Assembly (NCBI RefSeq): GCF_963674565.1
Contig: NZ_OY771430.1
Span: forward strand, 3,472,001-3,536,000
DNA: 64,000 nt
Source: an uncultured Carboxylicivirga sp.
GTDB lineage: Bacteria; Bacteroidota; Bacteroidia; Bacteroidales; Marinilabiliaceae
Direction: 5' to 3'
Below the pieces are notes generated by a model, which worked only from the letters and a program-made list of their open reading frames with translations, was not told the DNA's origin and searched no databases. Shown piece by piece: positions 15,622 through 24,203 of the stretch; positions within the stretch are counted from its first letter, which is position 1, and every line of letters begins with the position of its first letter. A program made the translations under genes and the position numbers.

Positions 15622-17625
15622 CTAATAAACACTCTTTATTTCCTGTTTTTTAATCACTAAAGCCATTCGGGCAGGCAAATACAATAACAAATGATGTTGT
15701 CCATTGGCAATTGCCTGACTGTAATACATCTGCCCTTTTTCTATTCGGTTAAAACCACCAAATCGATCATCATCAGTAGTAAATACAACTTTATATTTAC
15801 CGGCATTTATGGGTATACCATAACCTGTAAATGACTGAACCGGATTAAAATTAAAAACAAATAAGTAATCACCTCTTGAAAAGGCCAATATCTGATCTGG
15901 TCCATAGTCAAAACGATGTTCCAAATATTTATCGAGAACTTTTTCTGAAGCAAAGAGGTTTATAGCTACCTCATCAAAATCATTCAACTGCTTGAATCGT
16001 AAATCGGAATTTTTCACCAACGACCATTGACGACGTGCGTACTTAAATGAAAAACCATTTCCTTCTCTTGGAAAATCTATCCATTCGGGATGACCAAATT
16101 CATTACCCATAAAATTAAGATATCCGCCCGAGGCTGTGCCTAAAGTTATCAGGCGAATCATTTTATGCAATGCCATTGCCCTGTCAATCACAAGATTTCT
16201 CCAATGGGTTGACATGTGTTCATACATTTCCTTATCTGCCAGCCTGAAAATAATGGTTTTATCGCCCACCAAGGCCTGGTCGTGCGATTCGGCATAACTG
16301 ATGGTATGCTCCTCTACCCTATGCTGGCTTAACTCATGATAAATTTGCCCGACATTCCAGTTTTCGTCAGCCTGTTCCTTTATCAGTTTTATCCAAAAAT
16401 CAGGTACTCCCATCGAAAGACGGTAATCAAAACCGATTCCTCCTTCCTCAATCTTACCCGCTAAACCCGGATAACCACTCATCTCCTCAGCAATGCTGAT
16501 TGCATATGGTTTTACATCATGAATAAGTTGATTGGCCAGAGTGAGATAACAAAGTGCATCTTCACTGGATACCCCATGAAAATAATCATCGTATCCTGTA
16601 AAATCCTTACCCAAACCATGGTCGTGATAAATCATACTGGTAACTCCATCGAAACGAAAACCATCAAAATGAAATTCTTCAATCCAGTACCTGCAGTTTG
16701 ATAACAGAAAGGCTAAAACTTCTTCTTTACCATAATTGAAGCATCTTGAATCCCAAGCCGGATGGTCGTACTGATCGAAATATTGGGTACGGTCGCCATC
16801 AAAATTACTTAATCCTTCCAACTCATTTTTCACCGAGTGCGAATGCACAATATCCATTATAACAGCAATCCCCATATTATGAGCTGTATTAATCAACTCT
16901 TTTAGTTCTTCAGGTGTACCAAACCTTGAACTGACAGCAAAAAAATTGGACACATGATATCCAAAACTTCCATAATACGGATGCTCCTGTATGGCCATTA
17001 ACTGAATGGTGTTATAACCAAGCGATTTGATATGCGGCAATACATTTGCGGTAAATTCGGTGAATGAAGCAACCTTTTCTTCCTCAGAAGCCATTCCAAC
17101 ATGTGCTTCATATATTAATGGATGAAAATCGTCAGACTGAATCTTAAATTTAGAATCAGACCAGACATACTCTTGTTCGGGACACCAAACCTGAGCATCA
17201 AATCCTTTGGTTGCTTCATCCTGTATTACTCTTTTTGCATAGGAAGGAATACGATGTCCGTCACCGCCTTCCCAAAAAACATGCAATTTAAAATGATCTT
17301 TATGCGACAGAATATGGGCAGGAATAAACAATTCCCATATTCCTTTATCCTTCCTGATAAACTGAAATCCCGGTTTGGGATTCCAACTGGTAAATTCACC
17401 AATCAGATAAATTGCAGTTGCATTAGGTGCCCATTCCCTCAGTACCCATTCTCCATTTTCTGAGTGAAGTCCCATCCACTCATAGCGGGATGCAAAGTGT
17501 TTAAGACCACCATACATTTCATTTATCTCATCCAGTTTATGAACAAACTTTTCATGACGTCTGATAATCTCACTTGCATGTGGCTCAAGCCATGGATCGG
17601 TTTTTATGAGGTTGGGTGTGGACAT
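15622..17625 (-). CDS. glgB: 1,4-alpha-glucan branching enzyme GlgB
   Basis: The 667-residue protein has an N-terminal CBM48 domain (residues about 55-145, IYLIGEFTSWNP), a GH13 barrel and a C-terminal all-beta domain. The catalytic residues are visible: D326 in FDGFRFDGVTSM, E380 in SIAEEMSGYP, and Asp in YAESHDQALVGDK near residue 450. It transfers alpha-1,4 segments to alpha-1,6 positions, making branches on glycogen in the cytoplasm. The eukaryote-like form without a long N1 domain is usual for Bacteroidetes. It lies about 5 kb from the glycogen operon and three bases downstream of kdsB on the minus strand, so the two are probably co-transcribed. The gap to the next minus-strand gene (216 bases) holds no clear terminator. 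Confidence 0.96.
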   Translation of the reverse strand: MSTPNLIKTDPWLEPHASEIIRRHEKFVHKLDEINEMYGGLKHFASRYEWMGLHSENGEWVLREWAPNATAIYLIGEFTSWNPKPGFQFIRKDKGIWELFIPAHILSHKDHFKLHVFWEGGDGHRIPSYAKRVIQDEATKGFDAQVWCPEQEYVWSDSKFKIQSDDFHPLIYEAHVGMASEEEKVASFTEFTANVLPHIKSLGYNTIQLMAIQEHPYYGSFGYHVSNFFAVSSRFGTPEELKELINTAHNMGIAVIMDIVHSHSVKNELEGLSNFDGDRTQYFDQYDHPAWDSRCFNYGKEEVLAFLLSNCRYWIEEFHFDGFRFDGVTSMIYHDHGLGKDFTGYDDYFHGVSSEDALCYLTLANQLIHDVKPYAISIAEEMSGYPGLAGKIEEGGIGFDYRLSMGVPDFWIKLIKEQADENWNVGQIYHELSQHRVEEHTISYAESHDQALVGDKTIIFRLADKEMYEHMSTHWRNLVIDRAMALHKMIRLITLGTASGGYLNFMGNEFGHPEWIDFPREGNGFSFKYARRQWSLVKNSDLRFKQLNDFDEVAINLFASEKVLDKYLEHRFDYGPDQILAFSRGDYLFVFNFNPVQSFTGYGIPINAGKYKVVFTTDDDRFGGFNRIEKGQMYYSQAIANGQHHLLLYLPARMALVIKKQEIKSVY

Positions 17626-17628
17626 ATT

Positions 17629-18390
17629 TTATTTTATTATTCCGGATTTTAATAGATTTTCAAGATCTTCAGGGGTATCAATAGCAACAGCCTGTTCATG
17701 GGTTTCTTCTACCCGAATGGCGTAACCATTCTCAAGCCATCTAAGTTGCTCCAAAGATTCGGCCAGTTCCAATTGCCCAAGAGGCAGTAGGGTTATTTCC
17801 TTTAATACATCTGAACGATACCCATACAAACCAATATGATTATAATACTGATGTTTGCGAACCCAATCCTTCTCAGGTTCTGAACGCAGGTAAGGAATCG
17901 GAGAGCGACTAAAATAAAGTGCTTTTTTATCTTTGCTAACCACTACTTTAGGTTTGTTTGGATTGAATAAATCCTCTGTTTTAGAAACAGGTTTAACCAA
18001 CGTAGCCAGTTGTGTTTCTTCTTCATTAAAACAATTGGCAACCAAGGCAATCTGTTCAGGGCTGATAAAAGGCTCATCACCCTGTATATTTAGAACTGCA
18101 TAAAATTCTTTCCCTTCTATTTGCTGCACTTTTTGTAACGCCTCTGCACACCTGTCTGTACCACTCTGATGATCAACTGAAGTCATTACAACCTTCCCTC
18201 CAAAACTCAAAACCGCCTTTTCAATGCGTTCATCATCGGTGGCAACATAAACAAAATCAAGCTTTTTTTTAGTTTGTTCATACACCCTTTGTATCATAGG
18301 TTTTCCACCAATATCAGCTAAAGGTTTACCAGGAAAACGGGTTGAGCCAAAACGTGCGGGGATTAATCCCAGAATATTCTTTTCAATCAT
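17629..18390 (-). CDS. kdsB: 3-deoxy-manno-octulosonate cytidylyltransferase KdsB
   Basis: The 253-residue enzyme activates Kdo with CTP to CMP-Kdo, the donor for the LPS inner core. IPARFGSTRFPGKPLADIGG at residues 7-26 is the CTP-binding N-terminus, and VLNIQGDEPFI near residue 98 is the conserved metal/substrate block. Length is normal for the cytoplasmic enzyme. It is the first gene of a minus-strand pair with glgB, and diverges from the sigma-54 activator with 168 bases between starts. Its presence, with lpxA, lpxC, lpxD and lptE nearby, shows a complete LPS-producing cell. Confidence 0.95.
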   Translation of the reverse strand: MIEKNILGLIPARFGSTRFPGKPLADIGGKPMIQRVYEQTKKKLDFVYVATDDERIEKAVLSFGGKVVMTSVDHQSGTDRCAEALQKVQQIEGKEFYAVLNIQGDEPFISPEQIALVANCFNEEETQLATLVKPVSKTEDLFNPNKPKVVVSKDKKALYFSRSPIPYLRSEPEKDWVRKHQYYNHIGLYGYRSDVLKEITLLPLGQLELAESLEQLRWLENGYAIRVEETHEQAVAIDTPEDLENLLKSGIIK

Positions 18391-18494
18391 ATAATCATCA
18401 AATCGGTTTCATTGTAAATTTAATGATATTTTCTTTCGGCTTCTTATTAACAAAAATTGTTTTGAGCTTTTCCCTGAAAAAACAATGAGAATTG

Positions 18495-18502
18495 TAACTT
18501 TG
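18495..18502 (+). promoter_or_regulatory. -7 box for the sigma-54 activator/lptE unit
   Basis: TAACTTTG is a perfect match to TAnnTTTG, 56 bases before the regulator's ATG. No clear TTG box lies at the expected distance upstream, so the call rests on the -7 element alone. Confidence 0.45.
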
Positions 18503-18558
18503 TCAGTCAATCTGCTAAAATTGCAGTCTAAATAATTTCGACTCAAAAAAAGTAATCC

Positions 18559-19806
18559 ATGGATCTACAGCAAATCAAGCAAAGATTTGGTATCATAGGT
18601 AATGCATTCGGGCTCAACAGAGCCATTGATGTTGCCGTACAGGTTGCTCCAACCGACCTTTCTGTATTGATTACTGGTGAGAGTGGTACCGGTAAAGAAG
18701 TTTTTCCTCAAATCATTCATCAGAACAGTGCCCGTAAACATGGCTCTTATGTAGCCGTTAACTGTGGTGCAATTCCTGAAGGCACAATTGATTCAGAATT
18801 ATTTGGCCACGAAAAGGGGGCATTTACGGGAGCTCTTTCAGATCGTAAAGGTTATTTTGAAGAAGCTGATAAAGGAACTATCTTTTTGGATGAAATTGGC
18901 GAACTTCCTTTGGCAACTCAGGTGAGACTTTTAAGAGTATTGGAAACAGGTGAATTTATGAAAGTTGGTTCATCAAAGGTTCTTAAGACAGATGTTCGTG
19001 TAGTCGCCGCCACCAATGTGGATATGGAAAAGGCCATCAAAGAGAATAAGTTTCGCGAAGATTTGTACTATCGTTTAAACAGTGTACCCATTAAAATTCC
19101 GCCTTTGCGCGATCGTTCAGAAGATATTTACCTGTTATTCAGAAAATTCTCAAGTGATTTTGCCAACCGATATCGTATGCCGGCCATCAAGCTGGACGAA
19201 GAAGCTAAGAAGCTTTTAATGGGTTATCGATGGCCGGGTAACATTCGTCAATTAAAAAATATTACAGAACAGATTTCGGTGATAGAGCAAAAAAGAGAGA
19301 TTGATGCAGAGGTCATGAGTCGTTACCTTCCTTATCATACAGGTGGTAATCTCCCGGCATTAATCGATCAGAAAAGCATGCCTGGAGGAGCGGATTTCAA
19401 TACCGAACGAGAAATATTGTACAAAGTTTTGTTTGATATGAAACGCGACATGAACGACCTTAAAAAACTAGTTCATGGCTTATTGGAAGATGGTCCGGTT
19501 GTGGCCCAGAGTGAACATGCCAATATTGTTCAAAAATTATATCAGAATGATAACGGTAGTTTTATAAGTGATAACAATGTGCCCACTGTTCCTACTTTTA
19601 ACAATGTTTCAAACGATCAGCACACTGGCATTGAGGATACCGAAGAGTTTGTAGAAGAATCATTATCTCTTGCTGATAAAGAAATTGAATTGATAAAAAA
19701 GGCCTTGGATAAATACAATGGAAAAAGAAAACATGCAGCCCGTGAATTAGGTATTTCGGAGCGCACATTATATCGTAAAATAAAAGAATATCAAATAGAA
19801 GGATAA
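18559..19806 (+). CDS. Sigma-54 dependent activator without receiver domain
   Basis: The 415-residue protein begins almost directly with a sigma-54 AAA+ domain: Walker A GESGTGKE at residues 40-47, the sigma-54 contact loop GAFTGA at 87-92, and Walker B near IFLDEIGELP. A Fis-type helix-turn-helix ends the protein (AARELGISERTLYRKIKEY). There is no receiver, GAF or PAS domain, so control must come from expression level, a partner protein, or the 110-residue region between AAA+ and HTH (residues about 275-370). It heads a tight unit with lptE, a TPR gene and secG (gaps of 12, 9 and 10 bases). That regulator-lptE order recurs in Bacteroidetes as far as I know. Confidence 0.93.
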   Translation: MDLQQIKQRFGIIGNAFGLNRAIDVAVQVAPTDLSVLITGESGTGKEVFPQIIHQNSARKHGSYVAVNCGAIPEGTIDSELFGHEKGAFTGALSDRKGYFEEADKGTIFLDEIGELPLATQVRLLRVLETGEFMKVGSSKVLKTDVRVVAATNVDMEKAIKENKFREDLYYRLNSVPIKIPPLRDRSEDIYLLFRKFSSDFANRYRMPAIKLDEEAKKLLMGYRWPGNIRQLKNITEQISVIEQKREIDAEVMSRYLPYHTGGNLPALIDQKSMPGGADFNTEREILYKVLFDMKRDMNDLKKLVHGLLEDGPVVAQSEHANIVQKLYQNDNGSFISDNNVPTVPTFNNVSNDQHTGIEDTEEFVEESLSLADKEIELIKKALDKYNGKRKHAARELGISERTLYRKIKEYQIEG

Positions 19807-19818
19807 TATACTTGGAAG

Positions 19819-20331
19819 ATGATTAAAAACATCAAAATACTAGGTGCATTGGCTCTGATCATTACAGGATTGGTAGCATGCAAAATTGAAATGACAATGA
19901 GTGGAGCCTCTATCCCTGAAAATATTAAAACTTTTTCGGTTCAATATTTCAACAACCGAGCTCCTTTAATTAACCCTACGCTAAGTCAGGAATTTACTGA
20001 AGGACTAAAAGATCGTATTACGAATGAATCGCGTCTTAAGCTGGCGCCAAATAATGGTGATATTGATTTTTCAGGTGAGATTACCGGATACGATATTCGT
20101 CCTATGGCTATTCAGGCTGATGCAGTTTCAGCACAAACCCGATTAACCATGAATGTTAAAGTACGCTACAAAAATTATAAAGACCCGAAAAAGAACTGGG
20201 AATCTTCGTTCTCCGCTTTTCGTGATTTTGATTCTGATCAGAACATTAATGCGGTGGAAGCTGATTTAACAAAGGAAATGGTAGAAGAAATAACCGAAAA
20301 CATTTTCAACAAGGCATTTGCCGACTGGTAG
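19819..20331 (+). CDS. lptE: LptE-family LPS assembly lipoprotein
   Basis: The 170-residue protein has a lipoprotein signal with the modified cysteine at C21 (LVAC), then a small alpha/beta domain matching the Bacteroidetes LptE family: SIPENIKTFSVQYFNN, LSQEFTEGLKDRI, and GEITGYDIRPM. LptE plugs the outer-membrane LptD barrel that inserts LPS. The GGAAG just before the ATG is a possible ribosome binding site. It fits the LPS theme of the window, and overlaps functionally with kdsB immediately across the divergent promoter region. Confidence 0.9.
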   Translation: MIKNIKILGALALIITGLVACKIEMTMSGASIPENIKTFSVQYFNNRAPLINPTLSQEFTEGLKDRITNESRLKLAPNNGDIDFSGEITGYDIRPMAIQADAVSAQTRLTMNVKVRYKNYKDPKKNWESSFSAFRDFDSDQNINAVEADLTKEMVEEITENIFNKAFADW

Positions 20332-20340
20332 AAATCACAC

Positions 20341-21279
20341 ATGAATAAAACAGAGTTTTTTGATTACGTTAACAGCCCGGATCGACTGAACAAGGATACC
20401 GTTGCTTCACTAAATGAAATTATTGAAGAGTATCCCTGGTTCCAGACGGCTCGTCTGTTGCTTGTTAAAAACCTGCATGTAATTGATCACGTCAAATTCA
20501 ACAGCGAACTTAAAACATCTGCGGCCTATATCGTTGATCGTAAAAGGCTCTTTGACCTTATTCATAATAATGGGGTGATCAAAGAAGAGTCTGTTCCTGA
20601 ACAGATTAAGGTAGTTCAGCAAAAAGCTGAAGAATCAAAAACTCCAAAGACAACTATTGAAGTAGAACCAACTGTCAACAGCCGTTCTTCCATTGAAATG
20701 TCAACAAACATCAGTTCTATCAGCGATTATTTTCAGGCTGATGATGTATATGAAACCAACGATGGAAAAACACTGGATTTTAGCAGTCTTGGAATCAAAT
20801 CTGAAGAAGAAGAAACTCCTGTTGTTTTGCCAAGTGCTGATTTTCTGGAATATGAATCATCTGATTACACAGGTTATCAGTTGCATCATGCAGACGACAT
20901 TAATGAAGAAGAAAATCGATCATTCTCTGATTGGTTAAATGCTTTGCGTCATGCCCCTGTTCAATCTATTGAAAAAGAGACGGCTAATCCAAAGAAAAAA
21001 TCACAACAACTTATTGATAATTTCTTAAGTATTGATACTCCAAAGGTTATTGCCAAACCCAATAGTAAACCTACCAACAATGGTAACGAACGACATGAGC
21101 AAAGCCTTAAGGAAAGTGATGATTTACTATCAGAAACATTAGCAAATATTTACATCAAGCAAAAGCATTACGAAAAAGCTATTGCTATTTATGAAAAGTT
21201 GCGTTTGAAATATCCCGAAAAAAGTGTTTACTTTGCCGAGCAAATTAGCAACCTAGAAAAAAGTAATAATAATCAATAA
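20341..21279 (+). CDS. TPR-containing protein of unknown function
   Basis: I recognise this as a conserved Bacteroidetes protein found next to lptE and secG, but not its function. The N-terminal 80 residues (FFDYVNSPDRLNKDT, EIIEEYPWFQTARLLLVKNL) form a conserved helical domain. Residues about 85-250 are acidic and low in complexity, probably disordered. The C-terminus (residues about 262-308, LANIYIKQKHYEKAIAIYEKL) is a single tetratricopeptide repeat. No signal peptide is present, so it is cytoplasmic. The lone TPR and disordered middle suggest an adaptor. Confidence 0.85.
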   Translation: MNKTEFFDYVNSPDRLNKDTVASLNEIIEEYPWFQTARLLLVKNLHVIDHVKFNSELKTSAAYIVDRKRLFDLIHNNGVIKEESVPEQIKVVQQKAEESKTPKTTIEVEPTVNSRSSIEMSTNISSISDYFQADDVYETNDGKTLDFSSLGIKSEEEETPVVLPSADFLEYESSDYTGYQLHHADDINEEENRSFSDWLNALRHAPVQSIEKETANPKKKSQQLIDNFLSIDTPKVIAKPNSKPTNNGNERHEQSLKESDDLLSETLANIYIKQKHYEKAIAIYEKLRLKYPEKSVYFAEQISNLEKSNNNQ

Positions 21280-21289
21280 ATAGAGAAAT

Positions 21290-21643
21290 ATGTATTCGTT
21301 TATTTCGATACTAGTTATTATAGCGAGCATCCTTCTAATCCTTATCGTTTTAGTTCAAAACTCAAAAGGTGGAGGTTTAGCTTCTAATTTTTCGGCTTCT
21401 AACCAGGTTATGGGAGTTCGAAAAACCACTGACTTCCTTGAAAAAGCTACATGGACTTTGGCTGGTGCTCTTTTAATCCTATCATTTGTTGCAGTAATGG
21501 TGTTACCTAAAGCTACTGCCAGCAGTGCTGAAGTGGATGAAAAAATCAATGCATTACCACAGCAACAACAAGAAGTACCTGCATTTCCTACTCCAGCAGA
21601 AGGAGATCAAACTCAGGAAACAACTACAGAAGGCGCTGAATAG
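21290..21643 (+). CDS. secG: Preprotein translocase subunit SecG
   Basis: The 117-residue protein has the two membrane helices of SecG (residues about 2-22 and 53-73) separated by the conserved loop VQNSKGGGLASNF followed by TTDFLEKATW. The C-terminal 35 residues form a Gln/Glu/Thr-rich acidic tail, common in Bacteroidetes SecG. It stabilises the SecYE channel in the inner membrane. It is last in the regulator-lptE-TPR-secG unit and is followed by a strong terminator. Confidence 0.95.
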   Translation: MYSFISILVIIASILLILIVLVQNSKGGGLASNFSASNQVMGVRKTTDFLEKATWTLAGALLILSFVAVMVLPKATASSAEVDEKINALPQQQQEVPAFPTPAEGDQTQETTTEGAE

Positions 21644-21668
21644 TCTCTGAAGAATGAAAATATAGTAA

Positions 21669-21702
21669 GCCGGTCTTTCAATGAAGGACCGGCTTTTTGT
21701 TT
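21669..21702 (+). terminator. Intrinsic terminator after secG
   Basis: GCCGGTCTTTC pairs with GAAGGACCGGC (one G-T pair) and a T-rich tract follows. It separates secG from groES. Confidence 0.9.
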
Positions 21703-21892
21703 TCAACAGCACAATGACAAATGACACTTACAAATGCAGCGCTCTGCAATTTTGACTTTTCATGACACAGACCTTTGTCAGATAACTGAAAAAAAGGCAG
21801 ACTTTTTATCAAAAATACCCGTAAATTGTATTTGGCATACTTTGTGAGAATTTTGCCAACGTAAAATAGTTTAATCTTAAAATTTAATAGAT

Positions 21893-22171
21893 ATGTCAGA
21901 TTTAAAAGGTAAAGTTTTAGCCGGTAAAATTTTGGTTAAGCCACAGGAAGCTGAAACTAAAACTTCTAGTGGTATTATCATTCCTGATTCAGCTAAAGAA
22001 AAGCCATTACAAGGCGAAGTTGTTTTAGTTGGTGCTGCTAAAAAAGACGAACAAATGGAAATTAAAACAGGTGATGTTGTGCTTTACGGAAAGTACAGTG
22101 GAACTGAATTAAACATCGATGGTACTGATTACTTGTTGATGTCTCAGTCTGATGTGTTGTATATCCTTTAA
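21893..22171 (+). CDS. groES: Co-chaperonin GroES
   Basis: The 92-residue protein is a standard GroES: it has the GroEL-contacting mobile loop TKTSSGIIIPD at about residues 19-30 and the C-terminal GTDYLLMSQSDVLYIL. It forms the heptameric lid of the GroEL folding chamber. It is 90 bases upstream of groEL in one operon. In the 249-base gap before it I see the secG terminator and an imperfect -7-like TACTTTG about 50 bases upstream, but no inverted repeat of the CIRCE type. Confidence 0.97.
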   Translation: MSDLKGKVLAGKILVKPQEAETKTSSGIIIPDSAKEKPLQGEVVLVGAAKKDEQMEIKTGDVVLYGKYSGTELNIDGTDYLLMSQSDVLYIL

Positions 22172-22261
22172 AAATTAGTTAGTTAGTTTTCAGTCAGAAG
22201 ACAGAAGTTTATTTAAACATCTGATCACTGACATTAAGTAACGAAATTAAAAAAAATAAAA

Positions 22262-23899
22262 ATGGCTAAAGAAATAAAATTCAATATTGAAGCTCGCGAA
22301 CTATTAAAGCAAGGTGTTGACGAGTTGGCAAATGCAGTTAAAGTAACATTGGGTCCTAAAGGACGCAACGTAATTATTGATAAGAAATTTGGCGCACCAG
22401 CCATTACAAAAGATGGTGTATCAGTTGCTAAAGAAGTTGAGTTAGCTGATCCATATGCTAATATGGGTGCTCAAATGGTTAAAGAGGTAGCTTCTAAAAC
22501 AGGTGATGATGCAGGTGACGGTACAACAACTGCTACTGTTTTGGCTCAGGCAATTATCAATGTTGGTTTGAAAAACGTTACTGCAGGTGCCAATCCAATG
22601 GAATTGAAGCGTGGTATCGATAAGGCTGTTGCTACCGTAGTGGCAAGCATTAAAGATCAATCACAGGAAGTTGGTGAGCATAGCGAAAAAATAGAACAAG
22701 TTGCTACTATTTCAGCTAACAACGACAGCATGATCGGAAAATTGATTGCTGAGGCTATGGAAAAAGTAAGCAAAGAAGGTGTTATTACTGTTGAAGAAGC
22801 AAAAGGTACTGACACAACTGTAGAAGTAGTTGAAGGTATGCAGTTCGACCGCGGTTATATCTCTCCATACTTTGTAACTAATACAGAGAAAATGGAAGCT
22901 GAGATGGAGCACCCAATGATCTTAATCCACGACAAGAAGATTTCTACCATGAAAGATCTTCTTCCTGTATTGGAAGCAACAGCTCAGGCTGGTCGTCCTT
23001 TGGTTATCATTGCTGAAGATGTAGATGGCGAAGCATTGGCTACATTGGTTGTTAACCGCCTGCGTGGTTCATTGAAAGTTGCTGCTGTTAAAGCTCCTGG
23101 ATTTGGTGACCGTCGTAAAGAAATGTTACAGGATATCGCTGTTTTAACAGGTGGTACTGTAATTTCTGAAGAAACTGGTTTGAAATTAGAACATGCTACT
23201 TTAGAAATGCTTGGAGAAGCTGAAAAAGTAACGATCGATAAAGAAAACACTACTGTTGTTAACGGTGCTGGTCAAAAAGAAGTTATTGACGGACGTGTTG
23301 CTCAAATCAAAGCTCAGATTGCTAACACAACATCTGATTACGATCGTGAGAAATTGCAAGAGCGTTTGGCTAAATTAGCAGGTGGTGTTGCTGTACTATA
23401 CGTAGGTGCTGCTTCTGAAGTTGAAATGAAAGAAAAGAAAGACCGTGTTGATGACGCTTTAAGCGCAACCCGTGCTGCTGTTGAAGAAGGTATTGTTCCT
23501 GGTGGTGGTGTAGCTTTTGTTCGTGCCATTTCAACATTAGAAGGTTTAAAAGGTGAAACTGAAGACGAAACTACCGGTATCGAAATCGTTAAACGTGCTA
23601 TCGAAGAGCCATTGCGTCAGATTGCCTTCAACGCAGGTAAAGAAGGTGCAGTTATCGTACAAAAAGTTGCTGAAGGCAAAGACGATTTTGGATACAATGC
23701 TCGTTTCGACCGTTTTGAAAACCTTTTAGAAAGCGGAGTGATCGATCCAGCGAAAGTAACTCGTGTAGCTCTTGAAAACGCTGCATCTATCGCAGGAATG
23801 TTCTTAACTACTGAATGTGTACTGGTAGAAGAAAAAGAAGATACTCCTCCAATGCCTATGGGCGGCGGAATGGGTGGCGGAATGCCAGGAATGATGTAA
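22262..23899 (+). CDS. groEL: Chaperonin GroEL
   Basis: The 545-residue protein is a full-length group I chaperonin. Visible signatures are the ATP-binding VTLGPKGRNV (residues 27-36), DGVSVAKE and GDGTTTATVLAQ (near 86), the apical domain, and the late GGGVAFVRA block near 414. It ends in a Gly-Met-rich tail (MPMGGGMGGGMPGMM), which lines the folding cavity. Codon use appears more biased than in its neighbours, as expected for a highly expressed gene. It is second in the groES-groEL operon and is followed by a strong terminator. Confidence 0.98.
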   Translation: MAKEIKFNIEARELLKQGVDELANAVKVTLGPKGRNVIIDKKFGAPAITKDGVSVAKEVELADPYANMGAQMVKEVASKTGDDAGDGTTTATVLAQAIINVGLKNVTAGANPMELKRGIDKAVATVVASIKDQSQEVGEHSEKIEQVATISANNDSMIGKLIAEAMEKVSKEGVITVEEAKGTDTTVEVVEGMQFDRGYISPYFVTNTEKMEAEMEHPMILIHDKKISTMKDLLPVLEATAQAGRPLVIIAEDVDGEALATLVVNRLRGSLKVAAVKAPGFGDRRKEMLQDIAVLTGGTVISEETGLKLEHATLEMLGEAEKVTIDKENTTVVNGAGQKEVIDGRVAQIKAQIANTTSDYDREKLQERLAKLAGGVAVLYVGAASEVEMKEKKDRVDDALSATRAAVEEGIVPGGGVAFVRAISTLEGLKGETEDETTGIEIVKRAIEEPLRQIAFNAGKEGAVIVQKVAEGKDDFGYNARFDRFENLLESGVIDPAKVTRVALENAASIAGMFLTTECVLVEEKEDTPPMPMGGGMGGGMPGMM

Positions 23900-23920
23900 G
23901 ATCATAAATCTTAATATATG

Positions 23921-23950
23921 AAAAGGGATTCAAATGAATCCCTTTTTTTT
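23921..23950 (+). terminator. Intrinsic terminator of groESL
   Basis: A 10-bp perfect stem AAAGGGATTC/GAATCCCTTT with an AAAT loop is followed by eight T, 22 bases after the groEL stop. Confidence 0.92.
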
Positions 23951-24203
23951 GTATTTCTAATATACAACATGCTCCGTACATTTACCACGTGCTATTAAAC
24001 ACCTGACACCTGTGATAAGATTTAATTCATAACACAGTCGCTTCATAAGAAAACCAACTAACAAGCCTTGATTGCTTCCTAATTTTATTAGTAATTTTAC
24101 TTCCATCGGCTTGAAGTAATAATTCAAGGAAATAAGTATCTTTGCACACCTGATTTGTGAAGTTGAAAAAAAGAGGTTGAACGAGCAGTATAATAGTTTT
24201 TAA
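23951..24203. other. Remainder of the groEL-lepA intergenic region
   Basis: Beyond the groEL terminator this region holds no convincing gene. A short minus-strand open frame in it runs into lepA, has no support and is ignored. The only recognisable element is the lepA promoter candidate near its right end. Confidence 0.6.
24111..24144 (+). promoter_or_regulatory. Candidate lepA promoter
   Basis: TTG at 24111 and a perfect TAnnTTTG box (TATCTTTG, 24137-24144) are 23 bases apart, within the reported Bacteroidetes range. The -7 box is 59 bases before the lepA ATG. Confidence 0.55.
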
